Assembly: GCA_005877185.1 (NCBI GenBank)
Contig: VBPQ01000007.1
Coordinates: 1 to 18,727 of the forward strand
Source of the DNA: Nitrososphaerota archaeon
Lineage (GTDB): Archaea > Thermoproteota > Nitrososphaeria > Nitrososphaerales > Gagatemarchaeaceae
Direction of reading: 5' to 3'
Length of the DNA stretch: 18,727 nucleotides
Shown here: in pieces, positions 1-5,572 of the stretch
How the letters are laid out: every line of letters begins with the position of its first letter
Numbering within the stretch: the stretch's first letter is position 1
Position numbers and translations under genes: made by a program
The notes under the pieces: model-generated
Database searches by the model: none
What the model was told of the DNA's origin: nothing
What the model saw: only the letters and a program-made list of their open reading frames with translations

Positions 1-791
1 GTTAGTAAAGGCGCTCCTGACCCTCGATGCCGAGGGCGACGTCAACACGAAGTAGATCAAGGCCCCGTACTCAAGGGCAAAGAGGACCACAGGAAATGCG
101 GCCTTGTTATTATCGATTGAATAGATCGAACCTATGAGGTACTGGGACAACAGAAGGGACGTGACGGCGATCAACGAGGGAAAAGACGATTGAACTTCGC
201 GACTGACATCTTCCTGTTCGCGTAGAAACTGGCCAGCGTTACACCGATGGCGTAATGTCCCAGGAAGCTGGGATACTGCCACAGATGGAATGCCAGGTCG
301 TTGATGGGATAGAGTTGGACTACGGCCTCCCTGTAAGCCAACGAGGCTGCAAGGCAAGCAGGCAGAGAATACCTCCATCTATTCTTCACGAAGATGATTG
401 CGAATACCGGCAGGGTGGCATAGAATATCTCTTCGATTACGAGCGTCCAGCTCACCCCGTTTGGCGTGTTAAACGTCGAGGCACTGAAACTCTGCACGAA
501 GAAGATGCTCGCGAGAATCTGTTGTAGCGTCGCATAGTTGAGGAAGAGCAGGACTGAACCACAGAGGCCGATGCTGAGATAGTAGACGGGCAAGATACGG
601 AATACCCTCTTGATGTAATATGCTCTGAGGTTGACCTTCCCGGACTCCATGAAGGGTATCGAGAGCAGGAAACCGCTCAGTACGAAGAAGAAGTCGACTC
701 CGCTATTCAGTTTGAGAAACGGGATTCTAGAGCACCGAGACAACGTTCTGAAAGGACGTTGAGGACAGTCCCGGAAGACTGCCCGGTTCAT
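1..791 (-). pseudogene. Acyltransferase-3 family membrane protein, N-truncated and frameshifted
   Basis: This is a remnant of an OafA/YrhL-type integral membrane O-acyltransferase (Acyl_transf_3), a family that acylates surface glycans. The open part (791 down to 171) has the family hallmark GVDFFFVLSGFLL, then a basic YIKRVFRILPVYY loop, the NGVSWTLVIEEIFY motif and several hydrophobic segments. The normal first membrane helix, with its DGLRG-like stretch and catalytic His, is absent: only about 30 unrelated residues precede GVDFFF. The frame stops at 173-171. The frame one base over is open from about 180 to base 1 and reads as hydrophobic membrane protein (PSLIAVTSLLLSQYLIG, then VLFALEYGALIYFVL). 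Restoring one C in the CCC at 178-180 joins the two frames as RLFPSLIAV. The gene leaves the window on the left. It is either decayed or a sequencing indel. The family call is firm; function is doubtful. Confidence 0.8.
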
Positions 792-829
792 GAAGCCCTT
801 ATTTTCCGCATGGTATCGGAGGTCAGGCC

Positions 830-1399
830 ATGAACAAGACCTCGGGAGTCGAAGAACTCGTCTTCGTCGTTCAGAAGCACAAAGCTACGTCGCTGCACTA
901 CGATTTCCGGCTTGAAATAGGAGAGGTGATGCCTTCTTGGTCGATTCCCAAGGGCCCCTCACTCGACAGTGGTGTTAAACGGCTCGCACTGCCGACTGGC
1001 GATCATCTACTGGAGTATCGACATTTTGAAGGGGTCATTAGGAGCAAAAATGGAGCTGGGCCGGTCATGATCTGGGATGAAGGTACGTACAGGCCCGAAG
1101 TCGAGGTGAGCAAAGGCATTCGGAAGGAAATCGTGAATCGAGAAGAGGCGGAGAGGGTCGCCCGCGAGAGCCTACAAGAAGGGAACCTGAAATTCCGTTT
1201 GTACGGGAAGAAGCTGCGGGGATCTTTCGCACTGGTTCGTACCAAAGGATTCGGGGGGAGAGAATCTTGGCTGCTGATCAAGCATCGCGACGAGTATTCC
1301 AAAGAGGGATATGACGCTAACGATCATGACTTCTCCGCAGTCAGCGGTCGCTCCCTTGCCCAGATTGCTTCTCAAGTAGAATCCGGCGGTCCGTCCTAG
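830..1399 (+). CDS. Stand-alone DNA ligase D 3'-phosphoesterase (PE) domain protein
   Basis: The 189-residue protein is about the size of an isolated PE domain. In the family this Mn-dependent enzyme removes 3'-phosphate or a 3'-terminal ribonucleoside at DNA ends before ligation. Matching motifs are QKHKATSLHYDFRLE near residues 15-29, giving metal/active-site candidates H17, H23, D25 and R27. WSIPKGPSLD follows at 37-46, then GDHLLEY with H59, FEGVI at 66-70, and VMIWDEGTY. The usual glycine-rich IPEGEYG loop after FEGV is shortened and changed to IRSKNGAG. No ligase, polymerase or Ku domain is attached or nearby. GGAGGT lies 6 bases before the ATG, and a TTATTTT box about 25 bases upstream suggests its own promoter. 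It is divergent from the broken acyltransferase. The family call is secure; its cellular partner is unknown. Confidence 0.9.
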   Translation: MNKTSGVEELVFVVQKHKATSLHYDFRLEIGEVMPSWSIPKGPSLDSGVKRLALPTGDHLLEYRHFEGVIRSKNGAGPVMIWDEGTYRPEVEVSKGIRKEIVNREEAERVARESLQEGNLKFRLYGKKLRGSFALVRTKGFGGRESWLLIKHRDEYSKEGYDANDHDFSAVSGRSLAQIASQVESGGPS

Positions 1400-1485
1400 A
1401 AGAACTCGCAGCTCTACGGGTCGGCGCACCAGCTGAAGCCAGGATTTCCATTCCGCCCAAGGGCTCGTTGGGGAGTGGCGAGAGC

Positions 1486-2100
1486 CTAGCTAGAGTGATT
1501 TACAATCGCGACGTGAGCATTCTTGCCGGGATAGGCGTACTTGATTCCCTCGTCGAAGACCGCAAAGGCCCTGAGTGACGCTATCTCTCCCTCTTTGAAG
1601 ATGAAACCATCTGGGAGTGAGATTGATGCCCTGCCCTCTTCACCCGAAACTGGGTTCCTGATCGGCTCCAGTGTAGCATGGACGGCCTGCCCAGCCTTGA
1701 AACGACTGTGAACTCCGTCAAATTTCCATTCAAACGGGACGAAACGAGGTTCGAGCCATTTCTCCACCGTCGCCGCAAGAATGCTCCACGGCAGTCCGCC
1801 GGCCTTCCCTGTGATTATTCTCACCAGTGCGTCTTTCTGCCCCTTTGTCGCCTTTTCATCTATCCAAATCCCCGCGGTCCCTCCTCCTTCATGGATTTGT
1901 CCGGGCCACTTTGCGAAGAATGCGAACCTTACTCCATCCAGCTTCGTCACGTCGTACTTGCCGGTCGTAACGTTGACCGCGAAGCCTCCTTCACAGAATC
2001 CCATCGTGGGTCTGGCCCCAACGTTGCACGGGCAACCCCAGTCGCAGTTGCACGCCTGTAAGTATTCACCAGTGTATTGCCACTTTTCGCTCTTGGACAT
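1486..2100 (-). CDS. DUF1326 domain-containing protein
   Basis: This protein is about 204 residues long if the ATG at 2100 is used. It opens with the DUF1326 signature: WQYTGEYLQACNCDWGCPCN, then a PTMGFCEGG stretch. KLDGV, a WPGQIHEGGGTAGIWIDE block, IRNPVSGEEG and LPDGF follow. The clustered cysteines (CNCDWGCPC plus FCEGG) suggest metal or thiol chemistry, but no biochemical role is established. It is soluble with no signal peptide. An upstream TTG at 2157 gives a longer frame, but TTATAAGC at 2124-2131 lies 24-31 bases before the 2100 ATG, so a leaderless mRNA from 2100 is favoured. It is the last gene of the DUF2182 - NrtS-like - DUF1326 cluster and appears to have its own promoter. In many genomes DUF1326 lies beside DUF2182, which supports a joint, metal-related role by inference. 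Confidence 0.88.
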   Translation of the reverse strand: MSKSEKWQYTGEYLQACNCDWGCPCNVGARPTMGFCEGGFAVNVTTGKYDVTKLDGVRFAFFAKWPGQIHEGGGTAGIWIDEKATKGQKDALVRIITGKAGGLPWSILAATVEKWLEPRFVPFEWKFDGVHSRFKAGQAVHATLEPIRNPVSGEEGRASISLPDGFIFKEGEIASLRAFAVFDEGIKYAYPGKNAHVAIVNHSS

Positions 2101-2123
2101 CTCCGTTTGCATCTGGCGGTAGA

Positions 2124-2131
2124 GCTTATAA
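2124..2131 (-). promoter_or_regulatory. TATA box of the DUF1326 gene
   Basis: TTATAAGC on the minus strand lies 24-31 bases before the ATG at 2100. That is the distance expected if transcription starts at or next to the start codon. No Shine-Dalgarno is present at normal spacing. Confidence 0.55.
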
Positions 2132-2191
2132 CTTTTGAAGGAGCCGGGCTCGGTCAAAGAGAGGTCGTCCAGCCTCGGACGTTTGATGCAT

Positions 2192-2428
2192 CTACGTCTT
2201 GGGTTTTAACTTGTCCAGTCTATCGCTCCTGCTCCTCAAGAGACTCGTGCAACTCGAAACTGTGAAAGGCGTGGCGTAGTCAAGAAAGATGCGCAAGTAC
2301 AGGGTGCCGTCGAATGCACCCTGCGTGATTGCCGTTCCTTGATTGACTGCGACAAGCCAGGAGCCGACGACTCCAGAGAGAAGTAGTGCCCGTTTGAGGT
2401 CCGCCATTCTGTAAATCAGGAGACTCAT
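2192..2428 (-). CDS. NrtS-like small nitrate/nitrite transporter family membrane protein
   Basis: The protein has 78 residues and two hydrophobic segments. The core follows the NrtS pattern as I remember it: KRALLLSGVVGSWLVAVNQG, a short polar loop (TAITQGAFDG), then YLRIFLDYATPFTVSSCTSL. The NQG after helix 1, and the Y-x-x-P-F-x-V-S-S at the end of helix 2, are the recognisable landmarks. NrtS proteins were described as very small nitrate/nitrite transporters in cyanobacteria and marine bacteria and probably act as oligomers. The start is either the ATG at 2428 or an in-frame ATG at 2407, just before the conserved part. It sits 55 bases after the DUF2182 gene on the same strand, so cotranscription is likely. 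The family call is from memory of the motif; transport of nitrate in this organism is inference. Confidence 0.68.
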   Translation of the reverse strand: MSLLIYRMADLKRALLLSGVVGSWLVAVNQGTAITQGAFDGTLYLRIFLDYATPFTVSSCTSLLRSRSDRLDKLKPKT

Positions 2429-2483
2429 GCGGCGCCCACGGTCCGGAAATGGGGTGACGAGGAAGGGGACGCCATGCCGACGC

Positions 2484-3275
2484 TCACAGGAGAGTCAGGA
2501 TACTCGGGCCCAGAAGCGCGGCCATCCCGAGCGTTATGAAGCCGGCGGCGACAGTCTTGTTAAACCATGCAGCACCTCGGACGACCACCTTCTCTAGAGC
2601 GATTACTGCGGCAAGTATCGCCATCGATGGAAGGCTCATCGCGGCAACTGCCAGCATCACCAGCATGTAGGCCCAGCAGCATCCTACGCAATAGATGCCA
2701 TGGCGGAAACCCATTCTGGCACTCCCGAAGAGACCCCTTCGCGAATGCAGAACGAAGAAACCGAGAGGCGACACACAGTGGGAAAGCGCCTTCAACTTCA
2801 TCGGAGAGAGCTGGTAGAATCCGGCAAGGATTAGAACAAGGCCCGGCGCAATCAACGCAAATCTTGAGAGGCCCTGAAAGGCGATGGGAAGGTTTAGGGC
2901 AGCGAAGACCACGATGTAGGCGACAAGCCCTAAGGCCGCGTACATAGTGAGATAACCTGCCAGAAAGAGAGGAGTCCCGACGACCCTTGCCACTGCCGGA
3001 TCCCTCTCCTGCCTCGCGACAACCCTGTTGTAAAACGCGATCACGGGGATCATTGCCGGAAACATCATCGCAACCATTCCGACAACCCAGGTGAATTCGA
3101 ACAGAGTAATATCGGCGAATGACAAAGACATTACGACCGCGCCTACCCCCATGCCGACGGAAGCCGAGGAACCGCTCATCGGGGACACCGTGCCGAACGT
3201 TAGAAACCAAGCGATTGCTGCTACTAGGAGTAGGACAAGAGACGTGGTGAGAAGAAGCCGGTCGGCCGCAAACAC
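2484..3275 (-). CDS. DUF2182 predicted metal-binding integral membrane protein
   Basis: This is a multi-spanning membrane protein with the conserved DUF2182/COG5486 blocks. They are WVVGMVAMMFPAMIPVIAFYN, LAGYLTMYAALG, LAGFYQLSPMKLKALSHC with SPLGFF, and GFRHGIYCVGCCWAYMLVML followed by an ALEKVV segment. The Cys/His/Met residues (SHC, HGIYCVGCC, AMMFPAM) are the reason the family is predicted to bind metal; no activity is proven. A GTG at 3275 is chosen because a TAATAAAG promoter element at about 3348-3356 would put the RNA start near 3326, downstream of the alternative TTG at 3389. GGAGG lies at 3290-3294, rather far from the GTG (14 bases), so the start is not settled. It is the first gene of the cluster with the NrtS-like and DUF1326 proteins. 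Confidence 0.88.
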   Translation of the reverse strand: MFAADRLLLTTSLVLLLVAAIAWFLTFGTVSPMSGSSASVGMGVGAVVMSLSFADITLFEFTWVVGMVAMMFPAMIPVIAFYNRVVARQERDPAVARVVGTPLFLAGYLTMYAALGLVAYIVVFAALNLPIAFQGLSRFALIAPGLVLILAGFYQLSPMKLKALSHCVSPLGFFVLHSRRGLFGSARMGFRHGIYCVGCCWAYMLVMLAVAAMSLPSMAILAAVIALEKVVVRGAAWFNKTVAAGFITLGMAALLGPSILTLL

Positions 3276-3347
3276 CGGAGTTGAATCGTCCTCCTTTGAC
3301 GGACTCGCGTTGAGCAGGAAGGATTCCCGCTCCGGGTAGCCAGCTCT

Positions 3348-3356
3348 CTTTATTAC
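3348..3356. promoter_or_regulatory. TATA-like element between divergent genes
   Basis: The sequence CTTTATTAC reads as a TATA-like box on both strands. On plus it is 23-31 bases before a TTG at 3379. On minus it would start RNA near 3326, ahead of the DUF2182 gene. Use in both directions is inference. Confidence 0.4.
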
Positions 3357-3378
3357 TACTTTCAGAGAGTCAACTCGA

Positions 3379-3633
3379 TTGATCGTCAACCTCGGCCTCA
3401 GCGTGGGTAGGTACGATCACGAAGGGCAAGAGGAACGCGCTCAGGAAATCGCTTCCAAGTTACTAACTTGGCTTGATCAGATAACGCCGGAAAGAGTCCT
3501 GAACGACATCGAGAAAGTCCTTGCAGAGCATGAGGAATCCACAGACCATATGAAAAAACCCGAGGAGCTGAAGGGAGGACGGCTCGACCTGTGCACGCAC
3601 AAGTCGGAGTATCTGGAATTCACTGTTTACTAG
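3379..3633 (+). CDS. Small charged hypothetical protein
   Basis: An 84-codon frame opens with TTG, 23-31 bases after a TATA-like box, so it would be leaderless. It contains no ATG until codon 55. I do not recognise it. The sequence is rich in Glu, Lys, Leu and Ile with helix-like spacing (IASKLLTWLDQITPERVL, then NDIEKVLAEHEE), and ends in a short polar tail with one Cys. There are no membrane segments. Codon choice (GAG/GAA, GTC, CTG, ATC) resembles the neighbouring real genes, and nothing competes on the other strand, which supports coding. The TTG start and short length keep confidence moderate. Confidence 0.5.
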   Translation: MIVNLGLSVGRYDHEGQEERAQEIASKLLTWLDQITPERVLNDIEKVLAEHEESTDHMKKPEELKGGRLDLCTHKSEYLEFTVY

Positions 3634-3757
3634 GTTCCTGAGAGGCGGGCCCTCAGCCACCACCTCCATCCAATTAGAGGGTATGGCTTGATTGAAGAGG
3701 TGGTAGGAAAGGGATGGCAGGACATGATTTTCCCCTGGTTCTCCTCGGAGCCGTGAA

Positions 3758-3848
3758 TGGGCCGAAAGGGATTCGAACCCTTGACCTCTCGATTATCAGT
3801 CGAGTGCTCTAGCCAAGCTGCTCGCCGTTCGCTCTGAGCTATCGGCCC
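3758..3848 (-). tRNA. tRNA-Ile(GAU) with a D-loop intron
   Basis: After removing 16 bases, a standard cloverleaf forms. The acceptor is GGGCCGA/TCGGCCC with discriminator A73. The D stem is GCTC/GAGC and the anticodon stem CTCGA/TCGAG encloses the loop CTGATAA (anticodon GAT). The variable loop is AGGTC and the T arm is AAGGG-TTCGAAT-CCCTT. No CCA is encoded. The insertion lies in the D loop between positions 15 and 16; the anticodon loop is uninterrupted. A TTATAG box at 3875-3880 is 27-32 bases upstream of G1. The tRNA is divergent from tRNA-Ala. Confidence 0.95.
3818..3833 (-). other. 16-base tRNA intron at position 15/16 of tRNA-Ile
   Basis: The intron AGCGAACGGCGAGCAG fits a bulge-helix-bulge exactly. 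Exon GCTC (positions 10-13) pairs with intron GAGC. The two 3-base bulges are AG^A and AG^C, each cut after the second base, and the intron closes with a small GC-GAACG-GC hairpin. Excision restores the usual TAGCTCAG-CTTGG D-loop context. The outer exon helix is weak, so a relaxed motif is likely. Confidence 0.85.
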
Positions 3849-3874
3849 CGTCGTTTCGGGGCGAATGGTTGCGC

Positions 3875-3880
3875 TATAAT
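3875..3880 (-). promoter_or_regulatory. TATA box of tRNA-Ile
   Basis: TTATAG on minus lies 27-32 bases before the first base of the tRNA, as expected for an archaeal tRNA promoter with a start close to the mature 5' end. Confidence 0.45.
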
Positions 3881-3936
3881 CACTTTGGTCACTGAAGGAA
3901 GAAGATAAGAAGAGATTGAGTTCTGCCGCGAATCAT

Positions 3937-4030
3937 GGGCCGGTAGTTCAGTTGGTACGAACGCCCGCCTTGCACGCGGGAGAGAGCTCCAAGCTCCCCA
4001 AAGTCGGGGGTTCAAGTCCCCCCCGGTCCA
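3937..4030 (+). tRNA. tRNA-Ala(UGC) with a variable-loop intron
   Basis: The acceptor is GGGCCGG/CCGGTCC with A73, including the G3:U70 wobble pair that identifies alanine tRNA. The D stem is GTTC/GAAC. The anticodon stem CCCGC/GCGGG encloses CTTGCAC (anticodon TGC). The T arm is GGGGG-TTCAAGT-CCCCC. Between the anticodon stem and T stem are 25 bases where 5 are expected; removal of 20 leaves AGGTC, the same variable loop as the other two tRNAs here. No CCA is encoded. The downstream TTTATCTC may serve as a weak T-rich terminator. Confidence 0.95.
3983..4002 (+). other. 20-base tRNA intron at position 45/46 of tRNA-Ala
   Basis: The intron begins with A, then GAGCT-CCA-AGCTC forms a perfect 5-bp hairpin. 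Next come CCC, which pairs with the GGG at 3978-3980 at the end of the anticodon stem, and a tail of A plus AA. The bulges are AG^A and AA^G. The fourth position of the central helix is a C-A mismatch, so the motif is slightly relaxed. Excision gives the expected AGGTC variable loop. Confidence 0.78.
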
Positions 4031-4108
4031 TTTATCTCGTTAAGTCGAACCCAAGGAGTCCAATCAATAGTCCGTTGGAACCCTGGCTCGTGGACATAGC
4101 TTCTAGGT

Positions 4109-4377
4109 TCACCGCCCGAGAATGTGGGCCAGTCTATTCTTCCATTCACCTTCTTGGTCCATCATCTTGGCTTCGAAAACGTCGTCGCCTCGACTCGGAC
4201 TACCGGGATCCTCATCCAATACTTATCGTGCAACACCGAATCTTCGTAGATGTCGACCACCGTCAGGCTTGTCCCAATAGTAGCCATCGATCGTATCTCA
4301 GCTTCCACAGCCTCACAGAGGTGGCAACCACTCTTGCTGAAGAGCACAACCTCTAGCGCTCCCCGTGTCTCTGGCAA
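4109..4377 (-). pseudogene. DUF836 glutaredoxin-like protein, frameshifted near its C-terminus
   Basis: The N-terminal 60-odd residues match the DUF836 thioredoxin-fold family: EVVLFSKSGCHLCEAVEAEI with a C18-x-x-C21 redox motif, then LTVVDIYED and a KYWMRIPVVRVE block containing the cis-Pro. The original frame then gives only a short nonsense tail and stops at about 4162. The next frame carries the expected family ending, DDVFEAKMMDQEGEW, and then KNRLAHILGR with a stop at 4109-4111. Adding one G to the GG after GTCGAG (about 4190) restores VEGDDVFEAK. The family is thought to do thiol-disulfide exchange in the cytoplasm. The lesion may be real or a homopolymer error. A TATA-like GAAATAGATC lies at 4401-4410, 24-33 bases before the ATG. 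Confidence 0.82.
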
Positions 4378-4445
4378 TCTGGCGCCCCCCGCGATTTTTG
4401 GATCTATTTCGTTCTAACTTGAAGGCGAGAACAGGCGGGAGACGG

Positions 4446-4634
4446 TCATCCGGAACGCGGCAGTCGGCCACCTTCCAGAGAAGGAGGTTCCTTAGCGAGT
4501 TGGTAGGCCTCATAGCCGAAGGCGAAGTCGCTAATCAGGAATCCTGTGATACTAATCACCTTTTCGAGATAAAGGTAGCCAAATCCCCAGATGAGCAGGT
4601 TCAAAACCGCCGCCATCCAGCGATTCTTTGCCAA
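4446..4634 (-). CDS. Small two-helix membrane protein, unknown function
   Basis: The protein has 62 residues. A short basic N-terminus (AKNRW) precedes helix 1, MAAVLNLLIWGFGYLYLEK. A second helix, ISITGFLISDFAFGYEAYQL, and a polar tail follow. The pattern of Lys/Arg, Asn-x-x-I-x-G-x-G-Y-x-Y and a second helix resembles the many small archaeal membrane proteins of the TM2-like kind, but I cannot assign it to a family. The TTG start at 4634 is chosen because the box CATAAATAAC at 4657-4666 lies 23-32 bases upstream, which predicts a leaderless mRNA. The nearby ATG at 4642 is out of frame. It is on the same strand as and 68 bases upstream of the DUF836 gene. Confidence 0.6.
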   Translation of the reverse strand: MAKNRWMAAVLNLLIWGFGYLYLEKVISITGFLISDFAFGYEAYQLAKEPPSLEGGRLPRSG

Positions 4635-4656
4635 GCGTCCATGATTCCTATCTCTC

Positions 4657-4666
4657 GTTATTTATG
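4657..4666 (-). promoter_or_regulatory. TATA box of the small membrane protein
   Basis: CATAAATAAC on minus is the clearest AT-rich element in this gap. Its centre is about 27 bases before the TTG at 4634, and no Shine-Dalgarno is present. Confidence 0.5.
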
Positions 4667-4768
4667 AATAGTTAGCCATCTACCGACCTTTGACAGGGAG
4701 GAAATCTCTCGATGATCGGACAGAACCCCCGACTCTGCTGAAAGTTCTAATACGGAAAGTAAACGCCG

Positions 4769-5572
4769 TTGAAAGAACTCCCCTTGTCTACCCCCTCGAC
4801 CGGAGATGCGAACGCACTAGAAGCGACCTCACTCGCGAAGTCCTTCGGATCGACCCGCGCGGTCGACCACCTGACCTTTGCCTTGCGACGGGGGGAGATA
4901 CTCGGGCTCCTCGGCCCGAATGGCTCGGGCAAGTCGACGACGATGAAGATGATTCTGGGAATCCTGAAGCCGGACTCTGGGAGTGCGAAGGTGTACGGCA
5001 GAGACGTCCTTACGGACCCGATAGGCGTCAAGGAGGTGTCGGGCTACGTCCCTGAGACGCCGCAGCTCTACGAATTCCTCTCTGGTGTTGAGTACCTGGA
5101 CTTCGTCGGCGACATGTACGGGATGGGACCGGCCGCGAAGAAGGAGAGGATAAGCCAGTTTCTGAGGGCCCTCGAGCTGGACGGTCACGAAAATGACATG
5201 ATAAGCGGTTACTCTCAGGGGATGAAGCAGAAGATAACGATAACCGCCGCGCTGATGAACAAGCCGAAGCTCCTTGTGGTCGACGAGGGACTCAACGGGC
5301 TCGACCCCAGGTCGGCGAAGATCGTGAAGGACCTCCTCCGTGAGCTCGCGAGGGAAGGGGTCGCGATACTCTTCAGCACCCACATTCTCGAGATCGCAGA
5401 GGCGATCTGCGACAGAGTTCTCATCATGCAGAGAGGTAACCTCCTCGCAGAGGGGACGCCCGCGGAGTTGAGGAGGCGGGCCGGGATGCCCGGCTCGACA
5501 CTCGAGGATGTCTTCCTAAAGATGACCGGGACGGAGGACCTGAAAGAGGTGGTCGAGGCGCTCACCAGGTGA
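4769..5572 (+). CDS. ABC transporter ATP-binding protein (ABC-2 type exporter)
   Basis: This 267-residue nucleotide-binding subunit energises the membrane partner encoded next. Walker A is GPNGSGKST (49-57). The region after GYVPE at 92-96 replaces the Q-loop glutamine with Glu, common in this subfamily. The signature is SGYSQGM (146-152), an altered LSGGQ. Walker B ends in D172-E173 and the switch His is H205 in STHILE. The C-terminal STLEDVFLKMTG is typical of ABC-2 ATPases. The start is a TTG at 4769; another in-frame TTG at 4784 is possible, and neither has a clear ribosome site. The stop codon overlaps the permease start (GTGA), so the two are translationally coupled. The substrate cannot be told from sequence. 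Confidence 0.93.
   Translation: MKELPLSTPSTGDANALEATSLAKSFGSTRAVDHLTFALRRGEILGLLGPNGSGKSTTMKMILGILKPDSGSAKVYGRDVLTDPIGVKEVSGYVPETPQLYEFLSGVEYLDFVGDMYGMGPAAKKERISQFLRALELDGHENDMISGYSQGMKQKITITAALMNKPKLLVVDEGLNGLDPRSAKIVKDLLRELAREGVAILFSTHILEIAEAICDRVLIMQRGNLLAEGTPAELRRRAGMPGSTLEDVFLKMTGTEDLKEVVEALTR

Noticed and set aside
3845..3862. GCCCCG-TCGTTT-CGGGGC hairpin next to tRNA-Ile
   Set aside because: One arm is the tRNA acceptor strand itself, and the predicted RNA start leaves little of the other arm in the transcript, so it is unlikely to be a regulatory hairpin.
3916..4356. 146-codon plus frame covering tRNA-Ala
   Set aside because: It includes the whole tRNA gene and the antisense of the DUF836 gene, so it is not a protein gene.
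4829..5383. 184-codon minus frame opposite the ABC ATPase
   Set aside because: Antisense shadow of a gene with intact Walker motifs.
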